A program made the position numbers and the translations under genes. A DNA stretch of 64,000 bases from Nitrospinota bacterium (lineage in GTDB: Bacteria > Nitrospinota_A > UBA7883 > JACRLM01): NCBI GenBank assembly GCA_016208975.1, contig JACQXA010000004.1, positions 1,179,015 to 1,243,014 of the forward strand, given 5' to 3'. The notes under the pieces are model-generated. The model was not told the origin of the DNA, did no database searches, and worked only from the letters and a program-made list of their open reading frames with translations. Below are positions 1 to 7,979 of the stretch, in pieces. Every line of letters begins with the position of its first letter. Positions within the stretch are counted from its first letter, which is position 1.

Positions 1-2
1 AC

Positions 3-632
3 CAGATAGCCGAAGGCATCCTGGCCCATTTCCCAATCACTAAAAAAGAAGCATGGGACAAGGCGGTGGAAATGCTGGCAAAAGTGGGCATCCCCTCGCC
101 GGAACGGCGGGTGGGCGAATATCCCCACCAGCTCTCCGGCGGCATGCGCCAAAGGGCCATGATAGCCATGGCGCTGGCGATGGATCCTTCGCTACTCATC
201 GCCGACGAGCCCACCACGGCGCTGGACGTTACCATCCAGGCGCAGATACTGGAGCTTTTGCTGGACCTGAAAAACCAGTTCGGCATGTCCATGATTTTGA
301 TCACCCACGACCTGGGGGTGGTGGCGCAAACCTGCGATGACGTGGTGGTGATGTACGCCGGGAAAGTGGCCGAATCGGCCCCGGTGAAATCCATCTTTGC
401 CAATCCGAAACATCCTTACACCCAGGGCCTGCTGGATTCAGTGGCTAGCCGGAAATCCGCGCCAGGCGACAAGTTGCGCGAGATTAAAGGCACGGTGCCA
501 AGCCTTATGGAGATGCCCACAGGATGCCCGTTCCACCCGCGTTGCCCCAAGGCCATGAGCGTATGCCGGGAGAAGATGCCGGAATTAAAAGAAGTGGGCG
601 CCGGTCAAAAAACCGCCTGTTGGCTGTATTAG
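3..632 (+). CDS. Oligopeptide/dipeptide ABC transporter ATPase, 3' part (OppD/DppD-like)
   Basis: The reading frame is open to the left edge of the window, so the N-terminal part with the Walker A motif lies outside. What remains shows the ABC signature LSGGMRQR, Walker B with D-loop ([12 protein letters not shown]) and the switch histidine (LITHD). It then has the C-terminal extension typical of peptide-transporter ATPases, with the cysteine motif GCPFHPRCP. In this family the protein couples ATP hydrolysis to import of di- or oligopeptides and pairs with an OppF-type ATPase. It ends two bases before the convergent kdsD stop. Substrate cannot be told from this half. Confidence 0.9.
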   Translation, partial: QIAEGILAHFPITKKEAWDKAVEMLAKVGIPSPERRVGEYPHQLSGGMRQRAMIAMALAMDPSLLIADEPTTALDVTIQAQILELLLDLKNQFGMSMILITHDLGVVAQTCDDVVVMYAGKVAESAPVKSIFANPKHPYTQGLLDSVASRKSAPGDKLREIKGTVPSLMEMPTGCPFHPRCPKAMSVCREKMPELKEVGAGQKTACWLY

Positions 633-633
633 A

Positions 634-1620
634 TTAAAGGTGGCTCTTTATCACGTCGTGGAGGCGCAGTAGCCCCACGGGGCGGTTGTCGTCGTCCACC
701 ACGGGCAGAACGGATATCTGCGTCTCCCGGTTTTCCATAAGGTCCAGCGCCTCGGCGGCGGTGGCGGAATGTTTCACCGTTACCGGCCCGGTTTTCATGA
801 ACTCTTTCACCGGCCTGTTCAGCAACCCGTCATCGGCTTTCAATATGAGCCGTTTAATATCCCCGTCGGTAAGCACTCCCAGCAGTCTGCCGCCGCCGTC
901 CACTATGTTCACGCCGCCCAACCGGCACTCCACCAGTTTCACCACGGCGTTGCGCAACGTGTCTTCGGCGGAACAAACGGGGTTCTTGTCCTTGGATAAC
1001 AAATCGCCCACCCTGGCGGTGAGCATCCAGCCAAGTTTGCCGCCGGGATGAAACTGGGCGAAATTCTCCGGCTTGAATCCTTTAGACACGATAAGCGCCG
1101 ACGCCAGCGCGTCCCCCAGCGCCATGGTTACGGTTGTAGAGGTCATGGGCGCAAGGTTCAACGGACACGCTTCCGACTCCACCCCCATCAGAAGAGTCAC
1201 GCTGGCGGCCTTGGCCAGGCTGGAAGCGGGGTCGTTGGTGATGGCGATAATAGGGTTGCCCTGTTTTTTCAGAAATGGCGCCGCGTCCAGCACTTCGCGG
1301 GTCTCGCCGCTTTTAGATATGAGTATGGCCACGTCGCCGGGGCGGATGGCGCCCAGGTCTCCATGCAACGCGTCCCCGGCGTGGATGTAAATGGAAGGCG
1401 TTCCGGTGGAAGTAAGGGTGGCGGCCATTTTCTGCCCCACCAGGCCCGACTTGCCCATGCCCAGGATAAACAGCGCGCCCCGGCAGTTATGGCAAAGGGA
1501 TAGCGCCGAGGCGAAAGCTTGCGAGCGGATGACCTCCGCCAGCCCGTCCAGCGCGCGGGCTTCCTCGCTGGCCACTTTTAAGGCCGCGTTTATCGCCAAC
1601 TCTCGAATGCCGGATTCCAT
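634..1620 (-). CDS. kdsD: Arabinose-5-phosphate isomerase, KdsD/KpsF/GutQ family
   Basis: Converts ribulose 5-phosphate to arabinose 5-phosphate, the first step of KDO synthesis for lipopolysaccharide. The protein has an N-terminal SIS domain (about residues 35-170, with GMGKSGLVGQK, SKSGET and HPGGKLG) and a C-terminal pair of CBS domains (about 195-325). I start it at the ATG at 1620 (328 residues, the usual family length) rather than at an in-frame TTG at 1662, which would overlap gmd by 29 bases. It lies 13 bases downstream of gmd on the same strand, so the two are probably co-transcribed for envelope sugar supply. Confidence 0.92.
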   Translation of the reverse strand: MESGIRELAINAALKVASEEARALDGLAEVIRSQAFASALSLCHNCRGALFILGMGKSGLVGQKMAATLTSTGTPSIYIHAGDALHGDLGAIRPGDVAILISKSGETREVLDAAPFLKKQGNPIIAITNDPASSLAKAASVTLLMGVESEACPLNLAPMTSTTVTMALGDALASALIVSKGFKPENFAQFHPGGKLGWMLTARVGDLLSKDKNPVCSAEDTLRNAVVKLVECRLGGVNIVDGGGRLLGVLTDGDIKRLILKADDGLLNRPVKEFMKTGPVTVKHSATAAEALDLMENRETQISVLPVVDDDNRPVGLLRLHDVIKSHL

Positions 1621-1633
1621 CCCCGTCGAAAAT

Positions 1634-2695
1634 TCAGCCTTTGATATGCCTGGCCGGATCAAGACCCGCCCGGCGCAAATCCGACTCCACCATCATCCGC
1701 ACCAGTTGGTGGAAAGTGGTTTTCGGTTCCCACCCAAGAACCCTGCGGGCCTTGGAAGAGTCGCCCAGCAACGTTTCCACCTCGGCGGGGCGGAAGTAAG
1801 CCTGGTCCACCTCCACGTAAACCCTGCCGGTCTTATCGTCGTAACCCTTTTCTTCCTGGCCTTCGCCTTTCCACTTTATGTCTATGCCCACAAGGCCAAA
1901 AGAGGCCTCCACGAATTGCCGCACGCTGTACTGCTCGCCGGTGGACAGCACGAAATCGTCCGCCTTTTCCTGTTGGAGCATAAGCCACATGCCTTCCACG
2001 AAATCCTTGGCGTAACCCCAGTCGCGTTTGGCGGAAAGGTTGCCCAGATAAAGCTTGTCCTGCGTCCCCTTGAGGATGTTGGCCAGCGACAGGGTTATCT
2101 TGCGCGTCACGAAGTTCTCGCCGCGCCGGGGCGACTCGTGGTTGAACAGGATGCCCGAGCAACCGAAAATGTTGTACGCCTCCCGGTAGTTAACGGTTAT
2201 CCAGTGGGCGTAAAGTTTCGCGGCCCCGTACGGGCTTCTCGGGTAGAAGGGGGTGGTCTCTTTCTGCGGAACCTCCTGCACCTTGCCGAACATCTCGCTG
2301 GTAGAGGCCTGGTAAAACCGGGTTTTCCAGGTGAGGTTTAAGGCGCGGATGGCGTCCAGTATCCTCAAGGCCCCCAGCGCGTCCGCCCCGCCGGTATATT
2401 CGGGGGTCTCAAAGCTCACCGCCACGTGGCTTTGGGCGGCCAGGTTGTACACCTCGTCCGGTTTTATCATCTCCATCAGGCGGTTGATGCTCAGGGTGTC
2501 TGTCATGTCGCCGTAATGGAGGAATATCTTGTTATCTTTCAGGTGATGGTCTTTGTGCAGATGCTCTATCCGCTCCCGGTTGAAGCTGGATGAGCGGCGC
2601 ACGATGCCGTGCACTTCATACCCTTTTTCCAACAACAGCTCCGCCAGGTAAGAGCCGTCCTGGCCTGTGATGCCCGTTATTAAAGCTTTTTTCAT
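1634..2695 (-). CDS. gmd: GDP-mannose 4,6-dehydratase
   Basis: Converts GDP-D-mannose to GDP-4-keto-6-deoxy-D-mannose, precursor of GDP-fucose, rhamnose or perosamine in surface polysaccharides. An extended SDR protein of 353 residues: N-terminal Rossmann motif ([10 protein letters not shown]), YGDMTD, the catalytic YxxxK in SPYGAAKLY, and the family motif [12 protein letters not shown]. The start is the ATG at 2695 ([12 protein letters not shown]); longer in-frame starts give a non-homologous leader. No reductase partner (fcl/rmd) is adjacent, so the final sugar cannot be deduced. Forms a likely operon with kdsD. Confidence 0.96.
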   Translation of the reverse strand: MKKALITGITGQDGSYLAELLLEKGYEVHGIVRRSSSFNRERIEHLHKDHHLKDNKIFLHYGDMTDTLSINRLMEMIKPDEVYNLAAQSHVAVSFETPEYTGGADALGALRILDAIRALNLTWKTRFYQASTSEMFGKVQEVPQKETTPFYPRSPYGAAKLYAHWITVNYREAYNIFGCSGILFNHESPRRGENFVTRKITLSLANILKGTQDKLYLGNLSAKRDWGYAKDFVEGMWLMLQQEKADDFVLSTGEQYSVRQFVEASFGLVGIDIKWKGEGQEEKGYDDKTGRVYVEVDQAYFRPAEVETLLGDSSKARRVLGWEPKTTFHQLVRMMVESDLRRAGLDPARHIKG

Positions 2696-2783
2696 TGTCG
2701 CAAAAATCCCGAAAATGCCGTGAAAATAAGATTTTAGATTATACCCCACAAGGTAACGCGCCCCGCAAAATTTCTCCCGGAAA

Positions 2784-2948
2784 GGTAGAGCCCCGGTTTG
2801 GATCCGGAGGGTCGTGATGCTTCGCTCCGCCCAGCATGACAACAACATGGGAGCCAATGAGTACCACGTCATTCTGAGGCGTAGCCGAAGAATCCCTGTT
2901 ACATTTTCAACTGAAACCCTGCCGAAAATTTCAAACTGGGACGCTACT
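2784..2948. repeat. Degenerate copy of the 151-bp fold-back element
   Basis: The left edge (GGTAGAGCCCCGGTTTGGA) and right edge (TTCAAACTGGGACGCTAC) match the terminal inverted repeats of the five intact elements in this window. The interior keeps the CATGACAA and CATTCTGAGGCG...GAAGAATC arms. It is longer and diverged, and I see no flanking direct repeat, as expected of an old insertion. The rest of the 340-base gap between gmd and the next gene (2696-3035) shows no other recognisable feature. Confidence 0.55.
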
Positions 2949-3035
2949 CCCCGTTGAAAGGGGAGGGCATTTTTGGATGGAGCCGTGTTATCCTATGCCG
3001 GGCCGTCGAAATCAATGGTGGGCGAATAATACACG

Positions 3036-3698
3036 ATGAAGTTTCTATTGCGAATATGGTCTTTCACCCTCTACACCCTGGCGGTGACAGGTTTGATAGG
3101 CATCGTAAACCTGCTGGGCGTCATGTTCGGCGCCAACAAGTTTATTTTCGCATCGCTCCCAACCGCGCCTTACTCGAACAAATGCCAGTACATACTGCTT
3201 CTGCCCGGCGGCGGAATACCCAGCCCGGCCATGCTCATGCGGGCCTATGTGGCGGCGAGGGAATACAGGAAAAACCCTCAATCCAAGGTGGTTATTTCAC
3301 TTGTGGCGGGGCCCCAGCTGGAAAAATCCACCATTTGGGACATCCGTAACGAGCTTATATTCCGGGGCGTTCCGGCGGACTCTATCATTCTTGAAACTAA
3401 AGCCCGTAACACTTACGAGCACGCCAAGTTCATTAAAGAATCCACGATTGGCAATTTCGAGAAAGACAGCTATTTGATCGTCACATCTCCCACCCATATG
3501 CCCCGGTCGGTAATGACTTTCCGGTCCGCCGGTTTCAAGAACATATACGCGGTAACCAGCAAGGCGGTAGGGGATAAGGAATTCCTGGGGGAATGGACCT
3601 ATATAAGGTACGACTTTTGGGCCGCCCTAAGCACACAAGTGGAGCTTTTCCGGGAGTTGTTCGCTATCGGGTTTTATAAAGTGACGGGACGGGCCTAG
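3036..3698 (+). CDS. DUF218 (YdcF/SanA/ElyC-like) membrane-anchored protein
   Basis: A 220-residue protein with one N-terminal membrane segment (about residues 5-30), then a DUF218 domain. Visible family motifs are LLLPGGG, the acidic/Asn block ETKARNTYEHAKF and TSPTHMPRS. Relatives such as SanA and ElyC act in envelope and peptidoglycan-precursor homeostasis, but their chemistry is not settled. The gene stands alone, convergent with the sulfur operon, with only 2 bases between its stop and that of the Rrf2 gene. Exact role unknown. Confidence 0.8.
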   Translation: MKFLLRIWSFTLYTLAVTGLIGIVNLLGVMFGANKFIFASLPTAPYSNKCQYILLLPGGGIPSPAMLMRAYVAAREYRKNPQSKVVISLVAGPQLEKSTIWDIRNELIFRGVPADSIILETKARNTYEHAKFIKESTIGNFEKDSYLIVTSPTHMPRSVMTFRSAGFKNIYAVTSKAVGDKEFLGEWTYIRYDFWAALSTQVELFRELFAIGFYKVTGRA

Positions 3699-3700
3699 CG

Positions 3701-4156
3701 CTAAACCGTATGGCGGGAGGAAGAAACCGCCGAAAAGTCGAACTCACCCTTGAGCACATCAGCCAGGGTGATGGAATATAGCAACTCGTTGAAATGCTGG
3801 CCCAGGCGAGACCATAGGGCTTGCGTCCTGCACTCGGATGATTTGGAACAGCTGGAATGGGGCGCGCCATGCTGGTCCACACAATCGGTGAGAACAAGGT
3901 TCTCCTCCACCGCCGAGAATATATCACCTATGGAAATGGCCTCGGGATGGCGCACCAGCATGTATCCACCACCCGGGCCGCGCACGGATTTCACCAGGTC
4001 CGCCTTCCTCAGTTTCACGAAAAGCTGTTCAAGATAGTTCTGCGAAAGGTCCTGCCGCTCGGCTATCACTGAAAGCGACACAGGCGCCAGCGCCCCTTGC
4101 ATGGCCATGTCCACCATGGCCTGCACGGCGTAATGCCCTTTTGTTGATATTCTCAT
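3701..4156 (-). CDS. Rrf2-family transcriptional regulator with Cys cluster (IscR/CymR-like)
   Basis: 151 residues. The N-terminal winged helix (MRISTKGHYAVQAMVDMA, then LSQNYLEQLFVKLRKADLVKS and the GPGGGYML wing) is typical of Rrf2. Three cysteines follow at about residues 92-108 (DCVDQHG, SSCSKS, ECRT), where IscR and NsrR bind an Fe-S cluster. The spacing (C-x10-C-x5-C) differs from classic IscR (C-x5-C-x5-C). It is the last gene of the cysteine/sulfur operon and overlaps the NIL gene by 4 bases, so it probably controls this operon, as CymR and IscR do for sulfur and Fe-S genes. Ligand and operator are inferred only. Confidence 0.87.
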   Translation of the reverse strand: MRISTKGHYAVQAMVDMAMQGALAPVSLSVIAERQDLSQNYLEQLFVKLRKADLVKSVRGPGGGYMLVRHPEAISIGDIFSAVEENLVLTDCVDQHGAPHSSCSKSSECRTQALWSRLGQHFNELLYSITLADVLKGEFDFSAVSSSRHTV

Positions 4157-4647
4157 TCGATGACGTTCCCCTCTATGGGGTCCACCCGCACGCCCCGTTT
4201 CTTTAAATCTTCCACTGTGGCGTCCAGCTCTGCGAGGGTCCCGAAAACCTCCATGTCTATGACCCCCTGTTCAGTGTCTATCCGCGCCTGGCGGATGTTC
4301 AGCATCACCCCCCGGTCGGAAATGATGGAGCTTAACACCGGTTTGTCCACCTCGCCCTTGGGCACAAATACCCGCACCCGGATGCTGGAAAGCTTGGGGG
4401 GCTCCGTAAGGTTTACAAGCTCCCGCCCGCCTTCCGTAACCACGGCGCCCCGGCAACGCAAATCCTCCACCGCCTGGGCGATCTTCACCGGGTCTCCATC
4501 CACACACGCCACAAGCCAGCCGGAATCGGCCGTTACCTTGGCCTGGAAAATGTTTACCGTTAGCCCAAACCGGCGCACAAGGGTGTATAGCACCGGCTCT
4601 TTCACCAGCCATTCAGGAAGGTTTATGGAAAAATAGCGTTCGCTCAT
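4153..4647 (-). CDS. Protein with two NIL domains
   Basis: 164 residues made of two similar alpha/beta halves (about 5-78 and 88-160), each ending in a helix of the type VEDLRCRG / VEDLKKRG. This matches the small NIL domain that forms the C-terminal methionine-sensing part of MetN and is fused to some ferredoxins. A stand-alone double NIL protein in a cysteine operon suggests a ligand-binding regulator of sulfur amino acid supply. That is inference, as no catalytic motif is visible. The gene begins 7 bases after tusA and overlaps the regulator gene by 4 bases. Confidence 0.7.
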   Translation of the reverse strand: MSERYFSINLPEWLVKEPVLYTLVRRFGLTVNIFQAKVTADSGWLVACVDGDPVKIAQAVEDLRCRGAVVTEGGRELVNLTEPPKLSSIRVRVFVPKGEVDKPVLSSIISDRGVMLNIRQARIDTEQGVIDMEVFGTLAELDATVEDLKKRGVRVDPIEGNVIE

Positions 4648-4654
4648 GGCTGTC

Positions 4655-4894
4655 TTAATTTTTCTTTATGTAAAATTCCCAGGTGTTGTCCGCAATCTTG
4701 TGCGGCGGAGAGAGTATCTCGTGTCCCTCGTTCTCCATGCTCCTGGGCACGTTCTTGGTGGCGGGCTCATGGTCGGTCACTATCCGCAAAACCTGGCCCG
4801 GAGTCATCAACTCTATCTTGAGCTTTGATTTCACAAAAGTGTACGGGCACACTTCTCCGCGGATGTCTATTTCCTCATCGGGCTGGATGCTCAT
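4655..4894 (-). CDS. tusA: TusA/SirA-like sulfur-carrier protein
   Basis: 79 residues with the TusA fold signature: a beta strand (IDIRGEVCP) leading into the active-site cysteine and helix (CPYTFVKSKLKIE), then a mid-protein VTDHEPATKNVPR stretch. Family members carry a persulfide on this cysteine and pass it between DsrE-type proteins and acceptors. The CPxP box is altered to CPYT. In the operon it lies between a DsrH-like gene and the NIL gene, consistent with a relay that moves sulfane sulfur to CysO/MoeB. Confidence 0.85.
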   Translation of the reverse strand: MSIQPDEEIDIRGEVCPYTFVKSKLKIELMTPGQVLRIVTDHEPATKNVPRSMENEGHEILSPPHKIADNTWEFYIKKN

Positions 4895-4910
4895 TACCTT
4901 TTCTCCAGTA

Positions 4911-5186
4911 TCAAAGGGTTATTACCCTGTCGTTCGTCTCTATGGCGGAGGCCAGCTCCGTGTAACTTACAAGCCGCGCCTCGGCGGTTATGTTCCGGGC
5001 GGCCACATCGTCGGCCAGCGCCAGGATTTCCGCCCCGGCCGCCAGCTTCAGCCCGTGGGCTGTCAACCTGGCGGGAGTGTTGTACACGCCGTCCTGAATT
5101 AACGCCACTGTCCTGGCCTGGGCGAAAACCGCCTGCCCCAGGGCCGAGGGTATTTTCTCCGCCGTTTTGGTGACTATAACCAGCAT
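4911..5186 (-). CDS. DsrH/TusB-like sulfur-relay subunit
   Basis: 91 residues, start ATG at 5186, 4 bases after the cysM stop. Size, position next to DsrE-type genes and TusA, and features such as VALIQDGVYNT and the C-terminal SYTELASAIETNDRVITL match the DsrH/TusB family. That family forms a heterohexamer with DsrE and DsrF subunits (TusBCD). No cysteine is present, as is also found in several TusB/DsrH proteins. Role inferred: structural subunit of a persulfide-transfer complex feeding TusA. Confidence 0.7.
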   Translation of the reverse strand: MLVIVTKTAEKIPSALGQAVFAQARTVALIQDGVYNTPARLTAHGLKLAAGAEILALADDVAARNITAEARLVSYTELASAIETNDRVITL

Positions 5187-5190
5187 GGGC

Positions 5191-6153
5191 TTATTCTTCC
5201 TTGTCGCAGAAAACCCCGTGGGTTACGTCGCACTCGCAAGAGTCGGGAAGCACCGTGACCACCACGCCGTTTGTCAATGTTTTGGCCAGCGTCACCGCGC
5301 CCCTTACCGCCGCGCCGGAGCTGGTGCCCACCAGCAGGCCCTCTTCATCTTTCAGCCGGTTCACCATATCGTAAGCGTCGTCGGTTTTCACCGCCAGCTT
5401 GCCGTCCAGCTCCGCCTCGTTGTATATCCCGGGGACGATGGAGGTGGACATGTGTTTCAACCCTTCGATGCCGTGCAGGGATTCGGCTGGCTCGATGGCG
5501 TAGCATTTAACGCCCTGGCTTTTGTTCTTCAAACCCCTCGACGTGCCCATAACCGTGCCCGACGTGCCAATGCCCGCCAGGAAATGGGTTACCTTCCCGT
5601 CCGTTTGCGTCCATATCTCCTCGGCTGTGGTGAAAAAGTGGGCGCGCCAGTTGGCCGGGTTGTTGTATTGGTCTGGCCAGAAATAATGGCCGGGGTCTTC
5701 CTTGAAAATCTCGCGGCATTTTAGAATGGCGCCGTCGGAGCTTAACAGGGGGTCTGAAAAAACTATCTCCGCCTTGTAGGCGCTGGCCATCAGGTGCTTT
5801 CTTTCATTGCAAACGTTGGCAGGCATCACAAGCTTCACATGGTAGCCTTTAACCAGCCCGATAAGCGCGTAGGCCACGCCGGTGTTGCCGGAGGTGGAAT
5901 CCAGAATGGTCATGCCCGGGCGGAGCTTTCCGCTTTGCTCCCCTTCTTCTATCATACGCAGGGCGGGGCGGGCCTTCACCGATCCGCCAGCGTTGTACCA
6001 TTCCGCTTTGGCGTAAATCTCCACGCCAGCGGGCAGGTTCTCGTATTTGGCGATGTTCCGTAGCGGGATAAGGGGAGTGTTACCGATTTTCCTCAGTATC
6101 TCGGTGGTAAGATCCTCCACCTTCACAAAGGCGGTGGAAACCAGTTTTGACAT
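5191..6153 (-). CDS. cysM: PLP-dependent cysteine synthase, CysM-like
   Basis: 320 residues, fold-type II PLP enzyme. The PLP lysine lies in NAGGSVKARPALRMIEE, the substrate loop is STSGNTG, and the phosphate-binding loop is GIGTSGT. The SVK.RPA.RMIE..E..G.LRPG run resembles mycobacterial CysM, which uses O-phosphoserine and CysO thiocarboxylate rather than O-acetylserine and sulfide. The usual Asp of KDR is Ala here. The C-terminus carries three extra cysteines (DSCECDVTHGVFC), which could hold a persulfide or be redox-active. It lies between DsrE-like and DsrH-like genes in the same operon as cysO, which supports use of protein-bound sulfur. Substrate choice is inferred. Confidence 0.88.
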   Translation of the reverse strand: MSKLVSTAFVKVEDLTTEILRKIGNTPLIPLRNIAKYENLPAGVEIYAKAEWYNAGGSVKARPALRMIEEGEQSGKLRPGMTILDSTSGNTGVAYALIGLVKGYHVKLVMPANVCNERKHLMASAYKAEIVFSDPLLSSDGAILKCREIFKEDPGHYFWPDQYNNPANWRAHFFTTAEEIWTQTDGKVTHFLAGIGTSGTVMGTSRGLKNKSQGVKCYAIEPAESLHGIEGLKHMSTSIVPGIYNEAELDGKLAVKTDDAYDMVNRLKDEEGLLVGTSSGAAVRGAVTLAKTLTNGVVVTVLPDSCECDVTHGVFCDKEE

Positions 6154-6177
6154 AAATTCGAAAGCCTCGCTATTTAT

Positions 6178-6513
6178 TCAGGTCAATATGGCGCCAGCCG
6201 CCGATAGCAGGTCTTTTAGCCCCTCGCCGTCCACCAGTTTCACCCCGAACCGCGAAAGCTTGACGTTCCGCTGGCCGCAGGAAGGCTGGTGGGCGTAAAT
6301 ATCTTTTTTCATCAACTCCAGCATCGCAAGATGCTTGTCTATCTCCACGCCGGTCTTGGACCGGTCATGCCCCAGCCCGGCGTAAACGCCATCGTCTATC
6401 ATCAACACCGAAACGTTGTTCCCGTCTTCCAGGGTCAGGCCCACGGCCATACGCAGTTTCTCGGAAACGGCGGGCGACGGGGCGGACGAAACAACCACCA
6501 AAACGTTTTTCAT
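6178..6513 (-). CDS. DsrE/DsrF-like family protein (first copy after moeB pair)
   Basis: 111 residues; N-terminal beta strand MKNVLVVVSSAPSP followed by a helix and VSVLMIDDGVYAGL, the pattern of DsrE/DsrF/TusC proteins. A single cysteine lies at about residue 79 (HQPSCGQRN), near where TusD/DsrE proteins carry the persulfide. It overlaps the upstream DsrE-like gene by 4 bases, so the two are translationally coupled and may form a heteromer with the DsrH-like protein. Function as a sulfur-transfer subunit is inferred from family and context. Confidence 0.72.
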   Translation of the reverse strand: MKNVLVVVSSAPSPAVSEKLRMAVGLTLEDGNNVSVLMIDDGVYAGLGHDRSKTGVEIDKHLAMLELMKKDIYAHQPSCGQRNVKLSRFGVKLVDGEGLKDLLSAAGAILT

Positions 6514-6815
6514 GAGAAACTCACCACCCGGTCGAAATCATGGGTGTACCCGGCCAGGTCGTACTGACTGCCGTAGTTCACCCCGGCCACCCCCTCGGGA
6601 GCTTTGAACTGGCCCCGGTTGTGTTCACACACGGTTATCTGCGTCCCACCCTGTATCAGCGAGGTGAAATCCTCCCGCGCCAGGTTTAAAACCCCGGCGG
6701 TCATGATGAAAACCGTCACCTCATCGCCCCGTTCCCGGGCGGCGCGGGCCAGGTTAATCACCGTGCCTGTGTTAAGGCTGTCGGGACCCGTGTGCAGAAC
6801 CAAAGCCAGACGCAT
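6510..6815 (-). CDS. DsrE-like family protein (second copy)
   Basis: 101 residues beginning MRLALVLHTGPDSLNTGTVIN, with VTVFIMTAGVLNLAR in the middle, an alpha/beta pattern of the DsrE/DsrF-like family. The one cysteine is at about residue 67 (ITVCEHNRGQ), the usual position of the reactive cysteine in DsrE-fold carriers. It lies 5 bases downstream of moeB and overlaps the next DsrE-like gene by 4 bases. Likely partner in a TusBCD-like complex. Confidence 0.72.
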   Translation of the reverse strand: MRLALVLHTGPDSLNTGTVINLARAARERGDEVTVFIMTAGVLNLAREDFTSLIQGGTQITVCEHNRGQFKAPEGVAGVNYGSQYDLAGYTHDFDRVVSFS

Positions 6816-6820
6816 GACGA

Positions 6821-7639
6821 TTAATGGCCTCCAGCCGCGGGTATGCCGCAGAACTGCTCGTAATCAATAAGCCCGGTAATGGTCGGCTTGTCACCGCAAA
6901 TAGGGCAGTTCACGTCCCGCCTTATCTTCAGCTTGCGGAACTCGGAGTTTAACGCGTTGTACAGCATCAGCTCGCCGATTAGCGGTTTGCCCTTGCCCAA
7001 CACAACTTTTATCACTTCCATGGCCTGTAAAGAGCCCACCACGCCGGGAAGCACTCCCAGCACTCCGGCTTCCTGGCACGACGGAACCATGCCGGGGGGC
7101 GGAGGCTCCGGATATAAACAGCGGTAGCAAGGGCCCTCTTTCGGCTTGAAAACCGTCACCTGCCCGTCAAACCGGAATATGGAGCCATGCACGTTCACCT
7201 TGTCGAGCATCACGCAGGCGTCGTTTACCAGGTAGCGGGTGGGGAAGTTGTCGCACCCGTCCACCACGATGTCGTATTCATTGAAAATGTCGAACACGTT
7301 GGCGGAGGACAACCGCTCGTTAATGGCCACCACGTCCACGTCGGGGTTTAGCTTGTTGATGAACGTCCGGGCGGACTCCACCTTCAACACGCCCACCGTA
7401 GAGGTGTTGTGGATTACCTGACGCTGAAGGTTGGAATAATCCACCTTGTCAAAATCCACCACCCCGATTTTGCCGATGCCCGCCGCCGCCAGGTACATAA
7501 GCGCCGGAGACCCCAGGCCGCCCGCCCCCAGGCAAAGAACCCTGGCGCCCAACAGCTTCTGCTGGCCAACCCCGCCCACCTCGGGAAGGATTATATGGCG
7601 GCTATACCTGTATATCTGCTCTTCAGTGAAGTTGATCAT
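6821..7639 (-). CDS. moeB: MoeB/ThiF-type adenylyltransferase for a sulfur-carrier protein
   Basis: 272 residues, E1-like enzyme that adenylates the C-terminal glycine of a ubiquitin-like sulfur carrier. Visible are the ATP loop GAGGLGSPALMYLAAAG, the R/Q patch YSNLQRQVIH, the catalytic VDGCDNFPTRYLVND and the Zn-binding pairs CYRC and CPIC. There is no C-terminal rhodanese domain, which mycobacterial MoeZ uses to deliver sulfur, so another donor is needed. The neighbouring DsrE/DsrH/TusA genes are the obvious candidates. It follows cysO by 22 bases. Confidence 0.9.
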   Translation of the reverse strand: MINFTEEQIYRYSRHIILPEVGGVGQQKLLGARVLCLGAGGLGSPALMYLAAAGIGKIGVVDFDKVDYSNLQRQVIHNTSTVGVLKVESARTFINKLNPDVDVVAINERLSSANVFDIFNEYDIVVDGCDNFPTRYLVNDACVMLDKVNVHGSIFRFDGQVTVFKPKEGPCYRCLYPEPPPPGMVPSCQEAGVLGVLPGVVGSLQAMEVIKVVLGKGKPLIGELMLYNALNSEFRKLKIRRDVNCPICGDKPTITGLIDYEQFCGIPAAGGH

Positions 7640-7661
7640 TTCACTTACGCAACCGCTTCTT

Positions 7662-7946
7662 TCAGGCCGCGCCGCCGGCGATGGCGGGGATCACCGAAAT
7701 GTCGTCCCCGTCTTTCAACGCCGTGGTCTCGCCATCCAGAAAACGGATGTCCTCTTCATTTACATAGATGTTTATGAAACGGCGAAGGGCGCCTTTATCG
7801 TCATAAAGACGTTCCTTGAAACCGGGGTATTTGGACTCCAGCCCCTCGAAAACTTCCTTTATATTGCCGCCATCGCCAGTAACCTCACCCAAACCGCCGG
7901 TAAGCTTTTGCAACGGGGTGGGAATGCGGATTTTAACTTGCGCCAT
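7662..7946 (-). CDS. cysO: CysO-type ubiquitin-like sulfur-carrier protein ending in Gly-Gly-Ala-Ala
   Basis: 94 residues from the ATG at 7946; the in-frame TTG at 7955 is less likely. From memory it closely matches mycobacterial CysO: IPTPLQKLTGG, RRFINIYVNEEDIRFLDG and DGDDISVIPAIAGG. The adenylated and thiocarboxylated residue should be the second glycine of AGG, but here two alanines follow. Carriers with such tails need trimming by a metalloprotease (Mec or HcyD) before activation, and no such gene is in the operon. Expected role: carry sulfur as a thiocarboxylate to CysM for cysteine synthesis. Confidence 0.88.
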   Translation of the reverse strand: MAQVKIRIPTPLQKLTGGLGEVTGDGGNIKEVFEGLESKYPGFKERLYDDKGALRRFINIYVNEEDIRFLDGETTALKDGDDISVIPAIAGGAA

Positions 7947-7979
7947 ATCCCTCAAAACTCTCCTATATGCCGTACATGT

